Source: Candidatus Desulfobacillus denitrificans
Lineage (GTDB): Bacteria; Pseudomonadota; Gammaproteobacteria; Burkholderiales; Rhodocyclaceae
Direction of reading: 5' to 3'
Length of the DNA: 64,000 nucleotides
Assembly: GCA_017347485.1 (NCBI GenBank)
Contig: AP021857.1
Coordinates: 930,001 to 994,000 of the forward strand
The notes below the pieces were generated by a model. That model was not told where the DNA came from. It saw only the letters and a list, made by a program, of their open reading frames with translations, and searched no databases. Both the position numbers and the translations under genes were made by a program. Below, one piece after another: positions 21,069 to 29,417 of this stretch (the stretch's first letter is position 1; each line of letters starts with the position of its first letter).

Positions 21069-21847
21069 TGCCGCGCATGCCGGCGCTGTTCATCGGGCAC
21101 GGCAGCCCGCTGAACACGCTGGGGGACAATCGCCACACCGCCGCCTGGCGGCGCCTCGGCCAGGCGCTGCCGCGCCCGTCCGCGATTCTGGCCATTTCCG
21201 CGCACTGGTATGTCCTTGGCAGCGCGGTGACGGCGATGCAAGCGCCGAGGACGATCCACGACTTCCATGGCTTTCCGCAGGCGCTTTTCGATTTCCGCTA
21301 TCCCGCGCCGGGCAGTCCGGCATTGGCCGCCCGCGTGCGGGAATGCCTGCAGCCGCTCGCGGTGGCGGCGGACGATGCCTGGGGCATCGACCACGGCGCC
21401 TGGTCGGTGTTGGCTCATCTGTTCCCGGCGGCCGACGTTCCCGTCGTGCAGTTGAGCATCGACCGCCGGCAGCCGGCGCAATTCCACTACGATAACGGTG
21501 CGCGCCTGGCGGCCTTGCGCGACGAAGGCGTGTTGATCCTGGGCAGCGGCAACGTGGTGCACAACCTTGGCATGCTGAGGCGGGAAGCGCCATCGGCTGC
21601 ATACGACTGGGCGCTGCGCTTCGAGCAGGCGGTCAAGGCGCGGCTGTTGCGGCATGACCACGCGGCGCTGGTGGCCTGGGAGGGTCTCGACGCGCAGGCG
21701 CGCCTGGCGGTACCGACGCCGGAACATTACCTGCCGCTGCTGTACTGCATTGGTGCGCAGCGGGAAGGCGATCCGGTGAGCTTTCCGGTGGAGGGGATCG
21801 AGATGGGTTCGCTCAGCATGCTGGCCGTCGGCATCGGCGTCATTTGA
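21068..21847 (+). CDS. ygiD: LigB-superfamily extradiol dioxygenase, YgiD/DODA-like
   Basis: The 259-residue protein matches the 4,5-DOPA dioxygenase family of zinc or iron extradiol ring-opening enzymes. It has MPALFIGHGSPLN at the N-terminus, the metal-site AISAHW region, HDFHGFP, DDAWGIDHGAWS and GSGNVVHNL. The in vivo substrate in bacteria is uncertain. The start shares a base with the upstream stop (TAATG). Confidence 0.92.
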   Translation: MPRMPALFIGHGSPLNTLGDNRHTAAWRRLGQALPRPSAILAISAHWYVLGSAVTAMQAPRTIHDFHGFPQALFDFRYPAPGSPALAARVRECLQPLAVAADDAWGIDHGAWSVLAHLFPAADVPVVQLSIDRRQPAQFHYDNGARLAALRDEGVLILGSGNVVHNLGMLRREAPSAAYDWALRFEQAVKARLLRHDHAALVAWEGLDAQARLAVPTPEHYLPLLYCIGAQREGDPVSFPVEGIEMGSLSMLAVGIGVI

Positions 21848-21888
21848 CGGCTACAATTCGGATAGCCACCGTATCGGGAGGATCAGCC

Positions 21889-23007
21889 ATGGCCGAGCAG
21901 AAATCGCAGCGCTGGATAGCCATTGGGCTTGCCGTTGTCGCAGGGCTGGCCGTACTGGTCGCCGCCGGACTCTACTTCGGCGCCAAGGCACTCAAGGGAA
22001 AAGTCGAGCAGGCGCTCGGGCCGGAGAGCGAGATCGGCGAAATCCGCCTTGGCCTGAGCGCGGTCGAAGTGCTCAAGTTGCGCGTCAAGGCGCCCGCCGG
22101 CTGGCCGGCGCCCGACACCCTGCGCGCCGAGCGCATCCGCATTGCCCCCGACCTGCTCGCCCTGCTCTCGGGCAAGGTGGGCGTTTCCAGCATCGTCGTC
22201 GAGGGCGGCTACGTGTCGGCCTTGCGCAGCACGGACGGCAAGCTGCGTGTCGTGCCGAGCCTGCTGGAGAAAAAAGAAGAGAAGAAGGAGCCCGGCAAGG
22301 GGCCGGAGGTGAGCATCGGCGCCATCGAACTGAAGGACGGCGCGCTCGAGTTCTTCGACGCCACCGTGCGGAAGCCGGCGCACAAGGTGCGACTGGAGCA
22401 GTTGCAGGCCAAGGTCACGGATCTCCATCTGCCGGACCTCAAGGCCAAATCCAGACTGCACCTCGACGGCGTGCTGAAGGGCGTCAGGAGCGACGGCAAG
22501 ATCCTCATCGACGGCTGGATGACGTTCGCCAGCAAGGACTCCGAGCTGCGCAACACCCTGCGCGGCGTCGACCTCATCGCCCTGCAGCCCTACCTGCTGA
22601 AGGCGTCCGAGGGCGGCGTCAGGAAGGGCACGCTCGACCTCGACCTGCAATCCACCATCAAGGCCAACCACCTGCACGCGCCGGGTACGCTGACGCTGAA
22701 CGGGTTGGAGCTCGAATCCGGCGGCACCTTCATGGGCATGCCGCGTGCCGCGGTGGTGGGGATGATGAAGGACAAGAACGACCGGATCAGCATCAAGTTC
22801 ACCCTGGACGGCAAGCTCGACGATCCGAACTTCCGGCTGAACGAGGGATTTTCCACTCGAGTCGCCTCCTCGCTCGGCGACGTGCTGGGCCTCAGCGTGG
22901 AAGGGCTGGCGAAGGGCGCCGGTGCGATCGGACAAAAGGGCGTCGAGGCCGCCGGCAGCGCGGTGGGGGGCGTCGGCAAGGCCGTCAAGGGGATTTTCGG
23001 CAAATAG
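21889..23007 (+). CDS. AsmA-like/DUF748-type envelope protein
   Basis: The 372-residue protein has one N-terminal membrane helix (about 9-28), then a beta-rich, repeat-like region typical of AsmA/DUF748 proteins (LSAVEVLKLRVKAPAGW, GKVGVSSIVVEGGYVS). It ends in a Gly/Ala-rich helix. Relatives bridge inner and outer membrane or affect envelope lipid transport. A strong ribosome site GGGAGGA lies 7 bases before the chosen ATG; an in-frame TTG at 21844 has none. Confidence 0.8.
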   Translation: MAEQKSQRWIAIGLAVVAGLAVLVAAGLYFGAKALKGKVEQALGPESEIGEIRLGLSAVEVLKLRVKAPAGWPAPDTLRAERIRIAPDLLALLSGKVGVSSIVVEGGYVSALRSTDGKLRVVPSLLEKKEEKKEPGKGPEVSIGAIELKDGALEFFDATVRKPAHKVRLEQLQAKVTDLHLPDLKAKSRLHLDGVLKGVRSDGKILIDGWMTFASKDSELRNTLRGVDLIALQPYLLKASEGGVRKGTLDLDLQSTIKANHLHAPGTLTLNGLELESGGTFMGMPRAAVVGMMKDKNDRISIKFTLDGKLDDPNFRLNEGFSTRVASSLGDVLGLSVEGLAKGAGAIGQKGVEAAGSAVGGVGKAVKGIFGK

Positions 23008-23039
23008 AGGGATGCACGGAAAGCGGCCGAGGGCGGGCT

Positions 23040-24254
23040 TCAGCCCGCCCCCAGCCACCGCCTGATCCGCGCCTGCACCGCCCGGCTGCGCAGCAGGCCC
23101 AGATGCCCCGTCTTGCGGGCAATCCACTGCCGCGATTCCGGAAACATCAGGTTGCGGTCATCCTGCGCATGGCAGCCGAGCGCGCTCGCCAGCGGGACCA
23201 GCCCGTCGCCGACCAGGCGGTCCTTCAGGTCGCCGATCCTGCCGCCGGTGGTCGCGGCAATCGCGAAGCACTGCACCCCTTGCGGCAAGGGTAGCGCCGC
23301 CTGGTGGCCGGAAGCGCGTTCGAAGCGGTCGCGCCCTTGCCAGTCCTCGTCCAGCAGATAGGCGTGGCGCAGGTCGGTGATGCCGGCGCTGCGGATCTTG
23401 CCGAGGCGGGAAAGGGGGGCGGAATACGGGCTGGCGCCGAGGAGGAGGTCGATCCAGTTGCCGCCGCGTTCCAGCGGCGCGCCGTGGTGGGGCGTGCCGA
23501 GGAAGACGAGTTTTTTCAGGCGGCGCGGCCAGGCATGGCCTGCCGCCGTGCCGTAATGCCAGGCGCTGCGCGCCAGCAGGCCGCCCATGCTGTGGCCAAG
23601 GATCGACAGTTCGTGCACCGGAACCGGCCAGTTCTCGAGCAGCGCTTCGAGCAGACCGGCAAACTCGCGCCCATTGCTGGAGATGTGGCGGCCGCTGTTG
23701 TAGTGCAGATACACGGCCGAGTAGCCGAGCTCGCTTTCCAGGGCGGCGCCGTGGTCGTGGCCCTGCCGCTGCCACTGCAGGTCGTTCATGCACAGGCCGT
23801 GCGCCAGCACCAGCAGCCTGCCGCCGGCGTTCGGGAAGGCGGCGGCCAGGGCTGCCTTCTCCATCCGCGGCGCCTGCCCGGCGCGGCGCAGCCGCATGCG
23901 GATGGCGAGCGGATTCCCCTTCGCCTCGAGATGGTCTCCGAGCACGCCGTTCAACGCCGACAGGATGGCCTCGCGCTCGGGGGAGGAGGGCCTTTCGACG
24001 AACAGCGGCACCAGCCGCCCGAGCACGGCATCGAGGCTGCCGCCGACGAGGCGCGTCACGCCATGGATGCTGCGATAGACGAACCCGGTGATGCCCCGTG
24101 TGCGGCCCGCCGGCGGCTTGCCGAGCAGGCCGGGCTTGCTGGCGATGTTGTGGTGCATCGCCTCCACCAGGTCGGTCAGGCCGGTGACGGCATCGATGCC
24201 CAGTCGGCTCAGGCCGTGAAGGTCGCTGGGACGCAGATGGGATTGTCCGGCCAT
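23040..24254 (-). CDS. PGAP1-like alpha/beta hydrolase
   Basis: The 404-residue protein has an alpha/beta hydrolase core: LLVLAHGLCMNDLQW as the oxyanion strand, GHSMGGLL as the nucleophile elbow (Ser about 220), and a late HLGLL with a likely catalytic His. PGAP1-like hydrolases act on lipid esters. A long N-terminal region (1-150) of unknown fold precedes the core. There is no signal peptide. It is convergent with the DUF748 gene. Confidence 0.82.
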   Translation of the reverse strand: MAGQSHLRPSDLHGLSRLGIDAVTGLTDLVEAMHHNIASKPGLLGKPPAGRTRGITGFVYRSIHGVTRLVGGSLDAVLGRLVPLFVERPSSPEREAILSALNGVLGDHLEAKGNPLAIRMRLRRAGQAPRMEKAALAAAFPNAGGRLLVLAHGLCMNDLQWQRQGHDHGAALESELGYSAVYLHYNSGRHISSNGREFAGLLEALLENWPVPVHELSILGHSMGGLLARSAWHYGTAAGHAWPRRLKKLVFLGTPHHGAPLERGGNWIDLLLGASPYSAPLSRLGKIRSAGITDLRHAYLLDEDWQGRDRFERASGHQAALPLPQGVQCFAIAATTGGRIGDLKDRLVGDGLVPLASALGCHAQDDRNLMFPESRQWIARKTGHLGLLRSRAVQARIRRWLGAG

Positions 24255-24396
24255 GGGTTCGATCCGTCCTGCGCAGCGGGCGGATGCCGGCGCGCGAACG
24301 ATTGCATTCTATTGCATTTCCTTACAGCATCGCCGTTTGCGGCGGGGAAATGCTTCGGGCTTCAACTGTCCGGCCTCAAGTGTGTATGATGCCTTT

Positions 24397-25029
24397 ATGG
24401 CCGACTGTTCCGACCCCGTTCCCGCTGCCCGCACGGGCATCGGCATCCCGCGCCGGGACGCCTTCGACCCGGTTGCCTTCGAGCGCGCAGTGGGCGACCT
24501 GCTCGCCGCCTGCGGCATCGCGCCCGACATGCAGCACATGGGCCGCACCGCCGAGCGCGTGCGCACGCTGTGGCAGGAGCGTCTGCTCGGCGGCTACGAC
24601 ATGGACCCCGCCGAGGCGCTGGGCGAGGGCTTCGAGGATCCGCGCCGCGACATGGTGGTGGTGCGCGGCATCGCCGTGCACGGCGTCTGTCCGCACCACC
24701 TGGTGCCCTTCCGCGGCGTGGCGCATGTCGCCTACCTGCCGGGCGGGCGCCTGCACGGCTTCGGCCGCATCGCGCGGATGGTGGATGCCATCGGCCACCG
24801 CTTCACCTACCAGGAGTGGATGACGCGCGACATCGCCGAGGCGCTGGTGAGGCATGGCAAGGCGGCCGGCGGCGCCTGCGTGATCGAGGCCGAGCAGCTC
24901 TGCCTGCTGCTCGGTGAGGACCGTCGCGGCGACGAGCGCGTGGTGACGCAGGCCTTCACCGGCGCATTCGAGACCTCGGACCAGCTGCGCACGGAATTCC
25001 TGCGCGCCATCGGCGGGCGGTTTCCATGA
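24397..25029 (+). CDS. GTP cyclohydrolase I-family protein, divergent
   Basis: The 210-residue protein keeps the FolE fold: GVCPHHLVPFRGVAHVAYLP around the zinc site, RIARMVDAIGHRFTYQEWMTRDI, and CVIEAEQLC holding the last zinc Cys. It differs from canonical FolE in several active-site blocks. The C-terminal TTT/GGLF region is replaced by VVTQAFTGAFE. It may make dihydroneopterin triphosphate or catalyse a related pterin or queuosine-precursor step. The stop overlaps the next gene by 4 bases. The ATG at 24397 gives an N-terminus matching family length. Confidence 0.82.
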   Translation: MADCSDPVPAARTGIGIPRRDAFDPVAFERAVGDLLAACGIAPDMQHMGRTAERVRTLWQERLLGGYDMDPAEALGEGFEDPRRDMVVVRGIAVHGVCPHHLVPFRGVAHVAYLPGGRLHGFGRIARMVDAIGHRFTYQEWMTRDIAEALVRHGKAAGGACVIEAEQLCLLLGEDRRGDERVVTQAFTGAFETSDQLRTEFLRAIGGRFP

Positions 25030-25904
25030 GATCCTCCGGCGGCAGGGCCGAGCACGACTTCATGCGGCAGACGGTGGCGATCGGCGAGCGCGAGCATGTC
25101 GTCGCCCGCTTCTTCAGACCGACCGGCGCCATCCGTGGCGCGGTGCTGGTGGTGCCGGCGATGGGCGTGACGCAAGCCTATTACGCCCACTTCGCGCACT
25201 GGCTGGCGACGCAGGGCTTCCTGACGGCGACCTTCGACTATCGCGGCATCGGCCAGTCGCGCCACGGCAGCCTGCGCAAGGTGGCAACGGACATCCTCGG
25301 CTGGGCGCGGCGCGACTGCGCGGCGATGATCGACGCCGTCTCGGCTCAGGCGCCGGACCGGCCGCTGTACTGGGTCGGCCACAGCCTGGGCGGGCAGATC
25401 CTGCCCTTCGTGCCGAACCGCCGGCGTCTGGCGCGGGTGGTGACGGTGGCGACGGGCAGTGGCTACTGGCGCGAGAACACCGCCTCCCTGCGTCGCACTT
25501 CATGGTGGCTGTGGTTCGTCGTGGCGCCGCTGTCGCTGCGCCTGTTCGGCTATTTCCCCGGCAAGCGCCTGCGCAAGGTGGGCGACCTGCCGCGCGGCGT
25601 GATGGAGCAGTGGCGGCGCTGGTGCCTCGACCCCGAATACGCCGTCGGCGTCGAGGGCGCGGCGGCGCGCGACCTGTATGCCGCCGTGGACACCCCGATC
25701 GTCTCGCTCTCCTTCACCGACGACGAGTTCATGTCCTTGCGCAACACCGAGGCGATCCACGGCCAGTACGCGAATGCCGCGCGCACCATGCAGCGCATCG
25801 CGCCGCAGGAGATCGGCGAGAAGCGCATCGGGCATTTCGGTTTCTTCAGGCCGAAATACGAGCACTCGCTCTGGCGCGCCTACCTGCTGCCGGCGCTGTC
25901 ATAG
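25026..25904 (+). CDS. alpha/beta hydrolase
   Basis: The 292-residue hydrolase has [18 protein letters not shown] near the oxyanion strand, [13 protein letters not shown], and the nucleophile elbow GHSLGGQ (Ser about 121). It also has [14 protein letters not shown] for the catalytic Asp region and a terminal GHFGFFRP with the likely His. No signal peptide is seen. It overlaps the FolE-like start by 4 bases, so the two are likely co-translated. Substrate unknown. Confidence 0.85.
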   Translation: MRSSGGRAEHDFMRQTVAIGEREHVVARFFRPTGAIRGAVLVVPAMGVTQAYYAHFAHWLATQGFLTATFDYRGIGQSRHGSLRKVATDILGWARRDCAAMIDAVSAQAPDRPLYWVGHSLGGQILPFVPNRRRLARVVTVATGSGYWRENTASLRRTSWWLWFVVAPLSLRLFGYFPGKRLRKVGDLPRGVMEQWRRWCLDPEYAVGVEGAAARDLYAAVDTPIVSLSFTDDEFMSLRNTEAIHGQYANAARTMQRIAPQEIGEKRIGHFGFFRPKYEHSLWRAYLLPALS

Positions 25905-26138
25905 CTTCCGGTGCGTGCCGTCGCACAGCGGCGCCGCCGCGGTGTGCTTGCAGCCGCAGAACCAGACCTTTTCCGATTTTTCCGCGACGAACTCGACCGG
26001 CAAAAACGGCGTGCCCTTGTGCGAGCCGTCGCAGAAGGGCTGATTTTTGCTGCGACCGCAGGCGCACCACCAGTATTTCTGGCCGGCTTCCACGTCCACG
26101 GGGTAAGGGGCCTTCTGGGGAATGTCGGGGGTGTCCAT
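25899..26138 (-). CDS. CDGSH iron-sulfur domain protein
   Basis: The 79-residue protein has two short CDGSH-type sites: [16 protein letters not shown], and [16 protein letters not shown], which is one residue change from CDGSH. Each would bind a 2Fe-2S cluster through three Cys and one His. The role is likely redox or cluster transfer. I began at MDTPDIP, where AAAGGAGAA lies upstream; a longer in-frame start exists at 26168. The 3' ends of this gene and the hydrolase overlap by 6 bases. Confidence 0.92.
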   Translation of the reverse strand: MDTPDIPQKAPYPVDVEAGQKYWWCACGRSKNQPFCDGSHKGTPFLPVEFVAEKSEKVWFCGCKHTAAAPLCDGTHRKL

Positions 26139-26180
26139 GCCATTTCTCCTTTCGCTTGATGGGGACATCAGGAAATTGTT

Positions 26181-26214
26181 TTGACATTGAATAATTCCCG
26201 ACTAATAATGTCAA
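26181..26214 (+). promoter_or_regulatory. promoter with inverted repeat upstream of the TusE-like gene
   Basis: TTGACA (26181-26186), a 16-17 base spacer and TAATAAT (26203-26209) form a near-consensus sigma-70 promoter 46 bases before the ATG. The 8-base arms TTGACATT (26181-26188) and AATGTCAA (26207-26214) make a perfect inverted repeat with an 18-base gap. They lie across the -35 and -10 elements, where a dimeric repressor could block RNA polymerase. Confidence 0.65.
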
Positions 26215-26254
26215 GTATAAAAAATACCCCCACCCCCAACAGAGAGAAAACATC

Positions 26255-26584
26255 ATGATCGTCATCAACGGCAAAGAGATCGAAACCGACGCGGAAGGCT
26301 ATCTGGCCCAGCTCGACGACTGGTCGGAAGGCATCGCCAATTATCTGGCGCAGCAGGACAATCTGCAGCTCGGCGAAGACCACTGGACACTCATCAACTG
26401 GATTCGCGCCTACTACCAGGAAAACGGCACGGCGCCGAACCTGCGCACCATGCTGAAGCTGATGAAGACGGATCTGGGCGAGGAATGGGCCGACAAGAAT
26501 CGCCTGTTCGACCTCTTTCCCTACGGTCCGGCCAAGCAGGGCGCGCGCTACGCCGGCATGCCGAAGCCGACCGGCTGCGTCTGA
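26255..26584 (+). CDS. TusE/DsrC-family sulfur-carrier protein
   Basis: The 109-residue protein has the DsrC fold, with LNWIRAYYQENGTAPNLRTML and the C-terminal arm PKPTGCV carrying the penultimate Cys108. The second arm Cys of true DsrC, eleven residues earlier, is Ala here. It is therefore a single-Cys TusE-like or DsrC-like carrier of persulfide rather than a full DsrC trisulfide partner. No dsr or tusBCD genes are near. It is followed after 12 bases by thioredoxin, a plausible reductase partner. Confidence 0.9.
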   Translation: MIVINGKEIETDAEGYLAQLDDWSEGIANYLAQQDNLQLGEDHWTLINWIRAYYQENGTAPNLRTMLKLMKTDLGEEWADKNRLFDLFPYGPAKQGARYAGMPKPTGCV

Positions 26585-26596
26585 TAGCATTCGTGC

Positions 26597-26962
26597 ATGG
26601 ATTATCTCTGCGACGTCACCGAGGCCGATTTCGAGGAGCGCGTCGTGGCGCGCTCGCATGCGGTGCCGGTGCTGGTCGACATCGGCGCCGGCTGGTGCGG
26701 GCCCTGCCGCGTGCTGACGCCGCTGCTGGAGGGGCTGGCGAAGGAGTATGGCGGCGCCTTCGTGCTGGCCAACGTCGATGCCGACGAGAACATGAAGCTG
26801 GCCGGCCGCCACAAGGTGCGCGGCTTCCCGACCGTGATCGCCTACAGCCGCGGCGCGGAGATCGAACGCTTCCACAGCGCGCAGACACCAGGCTTCCTGC
26901 GCGGCTTCATCGACGGCGTCATCCGGCGGCATGCCGCCAAGTCGGCCGGTCAACCAGCCTGA
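26597..26962 (+). CDS. thioredoxin-family protein
   Basis: The 121-residue protein has the active site GAGWCGPCRVLTPLL (Cys about 34 and 37) and the cis-Pro loop VRGFPTVIAYSRG. It has no signal peptide, so it acts in the cytoplasm. Being 12 bases after the TusE-like gene and in the same direction, it may reduce that carrier. It is not the main trxA by context. Confidence 0.92.
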   Translation: MDYLCDVTEADFEERVVARSHAVPVLVDIGAGWCGPCRVLTPLLEGLAKEYGGAFVLANVDADENMKLAGRHKVRGFPTVIAYSRGAEIERFHSAQTPGFLRGFIDGVIRRHAAKSAGQPA

Positions 26963-26965
26963 ATC

Positions 26966-27514
26966 TCAAGAAGCGGTTTCCTGCAATCGCAACGGATCGA
27001 CATGGACGGTCCGCTCGCCCTCGGTGAGCCAGGCCTGACCGTCCTGAATCGTGCATTGCAGGCTCATGCTGCGGCGGGCCAGCGCGGCGAGCGCCTGGGT
27101 GGCCGGCGCCGGCAGGAGCATCACGGCGAGATTGCGCAGCCGCTCCAGCCGGTCGCGGTTCTGCGCCCACCAGAGGTCGGCGCCGCGCCCGCCGTAGCAC
27201 AGCACCGCGACCCGCTCCGCCCTCCCGCAGGCGCGGCGCAGCGCGCGCTCGTCGGGCAGGCCGACCTCGATCCACAGCTCGACCGCGCCGGTGAGGTCCT
27301 TCCGCCAGAGCGCCGGTTCGTCCTCCGTCGACAGGCCGCGGCCGAATTCCAGCCGCTCGCCGGCGAAGAGCGCGAAGGCCAGCAGGCGCACCATCATGCG
27401 CTCGTCGGTCTCCGACGGATGGCGCGCCAGCGTCAGCGCATGCGCCGCGTAGTAATGCCGATCGAGATCGGAGACCTGCAACTCGGCCCGGAAGACGGTG
27501 GATTTGAGCGCCAT
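26966..27514 (-). CDS. yaeQ: YaeQ-family protein
   Basis: The 182-residue protein matches YaeQ, whose fold resembles PD-(D/E)xK nucleases: MALKSTVFRAELQVSDLDRHYY, RHPSETDERMMVRLLAFALFA and LWIEVGLPDE. Its role in the cell is not known. It is convergent with the thioredoxin gene, 3 bases between stops. Confidence 0.93.
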   Translation of the reverse strand: MALKSTVFRAELQVSDLDRHYYAAHALTLARHPSETDERMMVRLLAFALFAGERLEFGRGLSTEDEPALWRKDLTGAVELWIEVGLPDERALRRACGRAERVAVLCYGGRGADLWWAQNRDRLERLRNLAVMLLPAPATQALAALARRSMSLQCTIQDGQAWLTEGERTVHVDPLRLQETAS

Positions 27515-27547
27515 GGTGTACCCGGTGTCACGACGCCGTGCCGCGGC

Positions 27548-27557
27548 GACTGACTTT
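27548..27557 (+). repeat. dispersed motif GACTGACTTT, copy 4
   Basis: Non-coding, between the pgl stop and yaeQ start; followed by TCGGC. Confidence 0.8.
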
Positions 27558-27571
27558 TCGGCGTCCGTCCG

Positions 27572-28297
27572 TCACGGCAGCGCCGCCGGCGCTGCGGCGC
27601 GGTCGGCGAAGATGCGCAGGCCGCCCGCGCTCCGCAGCCGCGCCGCCGGCAGCGCGGAATCTCCGGCGAGCAGGCGCTCGAGAACGGCGCGCTTTCTTTC
27701 GCCGGAGACGATGAAGGCCGCCTCGCGCGCGCTCCGCAGCGCCGGGAAGGTCAGGGTGATGCGCGGCAGGGGAGGCGAGCCGGCCGCGCCATCGACCGCC
27801 GCGACCCAGCGGCTGCGCTCTTCGAGCAGCGGCGATCCGGGAAACAGCGAGGCGGTGTGGCCGTCCTCGCCGAGGCCGAGCAGGACGGCATCGAACAGCG
27901 CGCGCCGGGGTGTCGCGGCGAGAAAGTCGCGCAGCGTGCGCTCGTAGGCCTGGGCCGCCGCCGTCGGCGTCGGCAGCTCGACCGGAACCGGGTGGATGTT
28001 GGCCGCGGGGATCGGCACGCGCGTCAGCAGGGTGTCGTGCGCCAGGCGAAAATTGCTGGCGGAATCGTCGCGCGGCACGCAACGCTCGTCGCCCCAGAAG
28101 ACGTGCGTGCGCGACCAGGGGAAGTCGCGCCCGCAGGACGGCGCGGCGAGGGTTTCGTAGAGGCGGCGCGGCGTCGCGCCGCCGCAGAGGGCGACGGCGA
28201 AGCTGCCCGGCGTGGCGAGCGCCGACTCGAGCAGCCACTGCGCCGCCCGCCGCGCCAGCGCCTCGGCATCGGCGAGGATTTCGGTCTGCGGCGCGAT
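27572..28297 (-). CDS. pgl: 6-phosphogluconolactonase, probable non-AUG start
   Basis: Pgl hydrolyses 6-phosphogluconolactone in the oxidative pentose-phosphate pathway. Motifs are LCGGATPRRLYE, FWGDERCVPRDDSASNF and LGLGEDGHTASLFPGSP, all in one frame. No ATG, GTG or TTG is found in this frame upstream of the GTG inside ERCVPRDD, so the first 70 or so family residues lack a normal start. I set the start at the ATC at 28297, beside the gnd stop, which gives 241 residues, the usual length. A CTG start nearer DAEALARR, or an unseen base error, are alternatives. Confidence 0.85.
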   Translation of the reverse strand: MAPQTEILADAEALARRAAQWLLESALATPGSFAVALCGGATPRRLYETLAAPSCGRDFPWSRTHVFWGDERCVPRDDSASNFRLAHDTLLTRVPIPAANIHPVPVELPTPTAAAQAYERTLRDFLAATPRRALFDAVLLGLGEDGHTASLFPGSPLLEERSRWVAAVDGAAGSPPLPRITLTFPALRSAREAAFIVSGERKRAVLERLLAGDSALPAARLRSAGGLRIFADRAAAPAALP

Positions 28298-28298
28298 T

Positions 28299-29282
28299 TC
28301 AGTCTCCCGCCTTCGGTTCGGCGTGGCCGCCGAACTGGTGGCGCATGGCGGAGAGCAGCTTGTCGGCGAAGTCGTGCTCCTCGCGCGAGCGGAAGCGCGC
28401 GTACAGCGCCGCCGACAGCACCGGCGCCGGCACCGCTTCCTCGATCGCCGCGGCGACGGTCCAGCGCCCCTCGCCGGAGTCGGCGACGCGGCCGGCGAAC
28501 CCTTCCAGCGCGGGATCCTCGGCCAGCGCGATGGCGGTGAGGTCGAGCAGCCAGGAGCCGATCACGCTGCCGCGCCGCCACAGCTCGGCGATGTCGGCCA
28601 GGTCGAGCCGGTACGCCTCCGCCGGCGCATAGGACTTTCCGGCGGCGCGCCCGAGGATGTTGAAGCCTTCGGCATAGGCCTGCATCAGGCCGTACTCGAT
28701 GCCGTTGTGGATCATCTTGACGAAGTGGCCGGCGCCGTGCGGGCCGCAGTGCAGATAGCCCAGCTCGACGCGCGGATCGCGGCCGGCGCGGCCGGGCGTG
28801 CGGGCGATTTCGCCGGTGCCGGGGGCGAGGGTCGCGAAGACCGGATCGAGACGGTCGACGACCGCCTTCTCGCCGCCGATCATCAGGCAGTAGCCGCGCT
28901 CGAAGCCCCAGACGCCGCCGCTGGTGCCGACGTCGACATGCCGGATGCCCTTCTCGGCGAGCGCCTCGGCGCGGCGGATGTCGTCGCGATAGAAGGTGTT
29001 GCCGCCGTCGATGACGATGTCGCCGGCCTGCAGCAGGGCGCCGAGCTGCCGCACGGTGCTCTCGGTGGCTTCGCCGGCCGGCAGCATCACCCAGACGGCG
29101 CGCGGCGCTTCCAATAGTGCCGGCAGATCCTCGAGGCGCGCCGCGCCGCTGGCGCCCTCCGCGACGAGCGCGTCGACCGCCGCGGGATGGCGGTCGAAGA
29201 CCACGCAGCGATGGCCGCCGTGCTGCAGCCGCCGCACGATGTTGCCGCCCATTCGCCCGAGGCCGATGACGCCGATCTGCAT
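28299..29282 (-). CDS. gnd: 6-phosphogluconate dehydrogenase (decarboxylating), short form
   Basis: Gnd oxidises 6-phosphogluconate to ribulose 5-phosphate and CO2. The 327-residue protein starts [19 protein letters not shown] (Rossmann loop). It continues with [11 protein letters not shown], the [21 protein letters not shown] block, and the catalytic [19 protein letters not shown]. Length fits the short YqeC/GndA-type enzyme, which is often NAD-linked, rather than the 470-residue form. Its stop lies next to the pgl coding region, so translation is likely coupled. Confidence 0.94.
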   Translation of the reverse strand: MQIGVIGLGRMGGNIVRRLQHGGHRCVVFDRHPAAVDALVAEGASGAARLEDLPALLEAPRAVWVMLPAGEATESTVRQLGALLQAGDIVIDGGNTFYRDDIRRAEALAEKGIRHVDVGTSGGVWGFERGYCLMIGGEKAVVDRLDPVFATLAPGTGEIARTPGRAGRDPRVELGYLHCGPHGAGHFVKMIHNGIEYGLMQAYAEGFNILGRAAGKSYAPAEAYRLDLADIAELWRRGSVIGSWLLDLTAIALAEDPALEGFAGRVADSGEGRWTVAAAIEEAVPAPVLSAALYARFRSREEHDFADKLLSAMRHQFGGHAEPKAGD

Positions 29283-29417
29283 GTGCCGCTCCCGTTTTCG
29301 CCGGACCCCTGCAAGACCCTGCCGCCGCGATGGACATGCGGCGCGCGGTTTGCATTCCGGCCCAGTGTGGATCAAACTTTTGTCCCTGTCCATCCTCGAT
29401 CGGGAAGCGAAGGCGCC

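Noticed and set aside
23031..23050. GGGCGGGC-TTCA-GCCCGCCC hairpin between DUF748 and PGAP1-like genes
   Set aside because: Stable stem, but it overlaps a stop codon and has no T-tract; not called a terminator.
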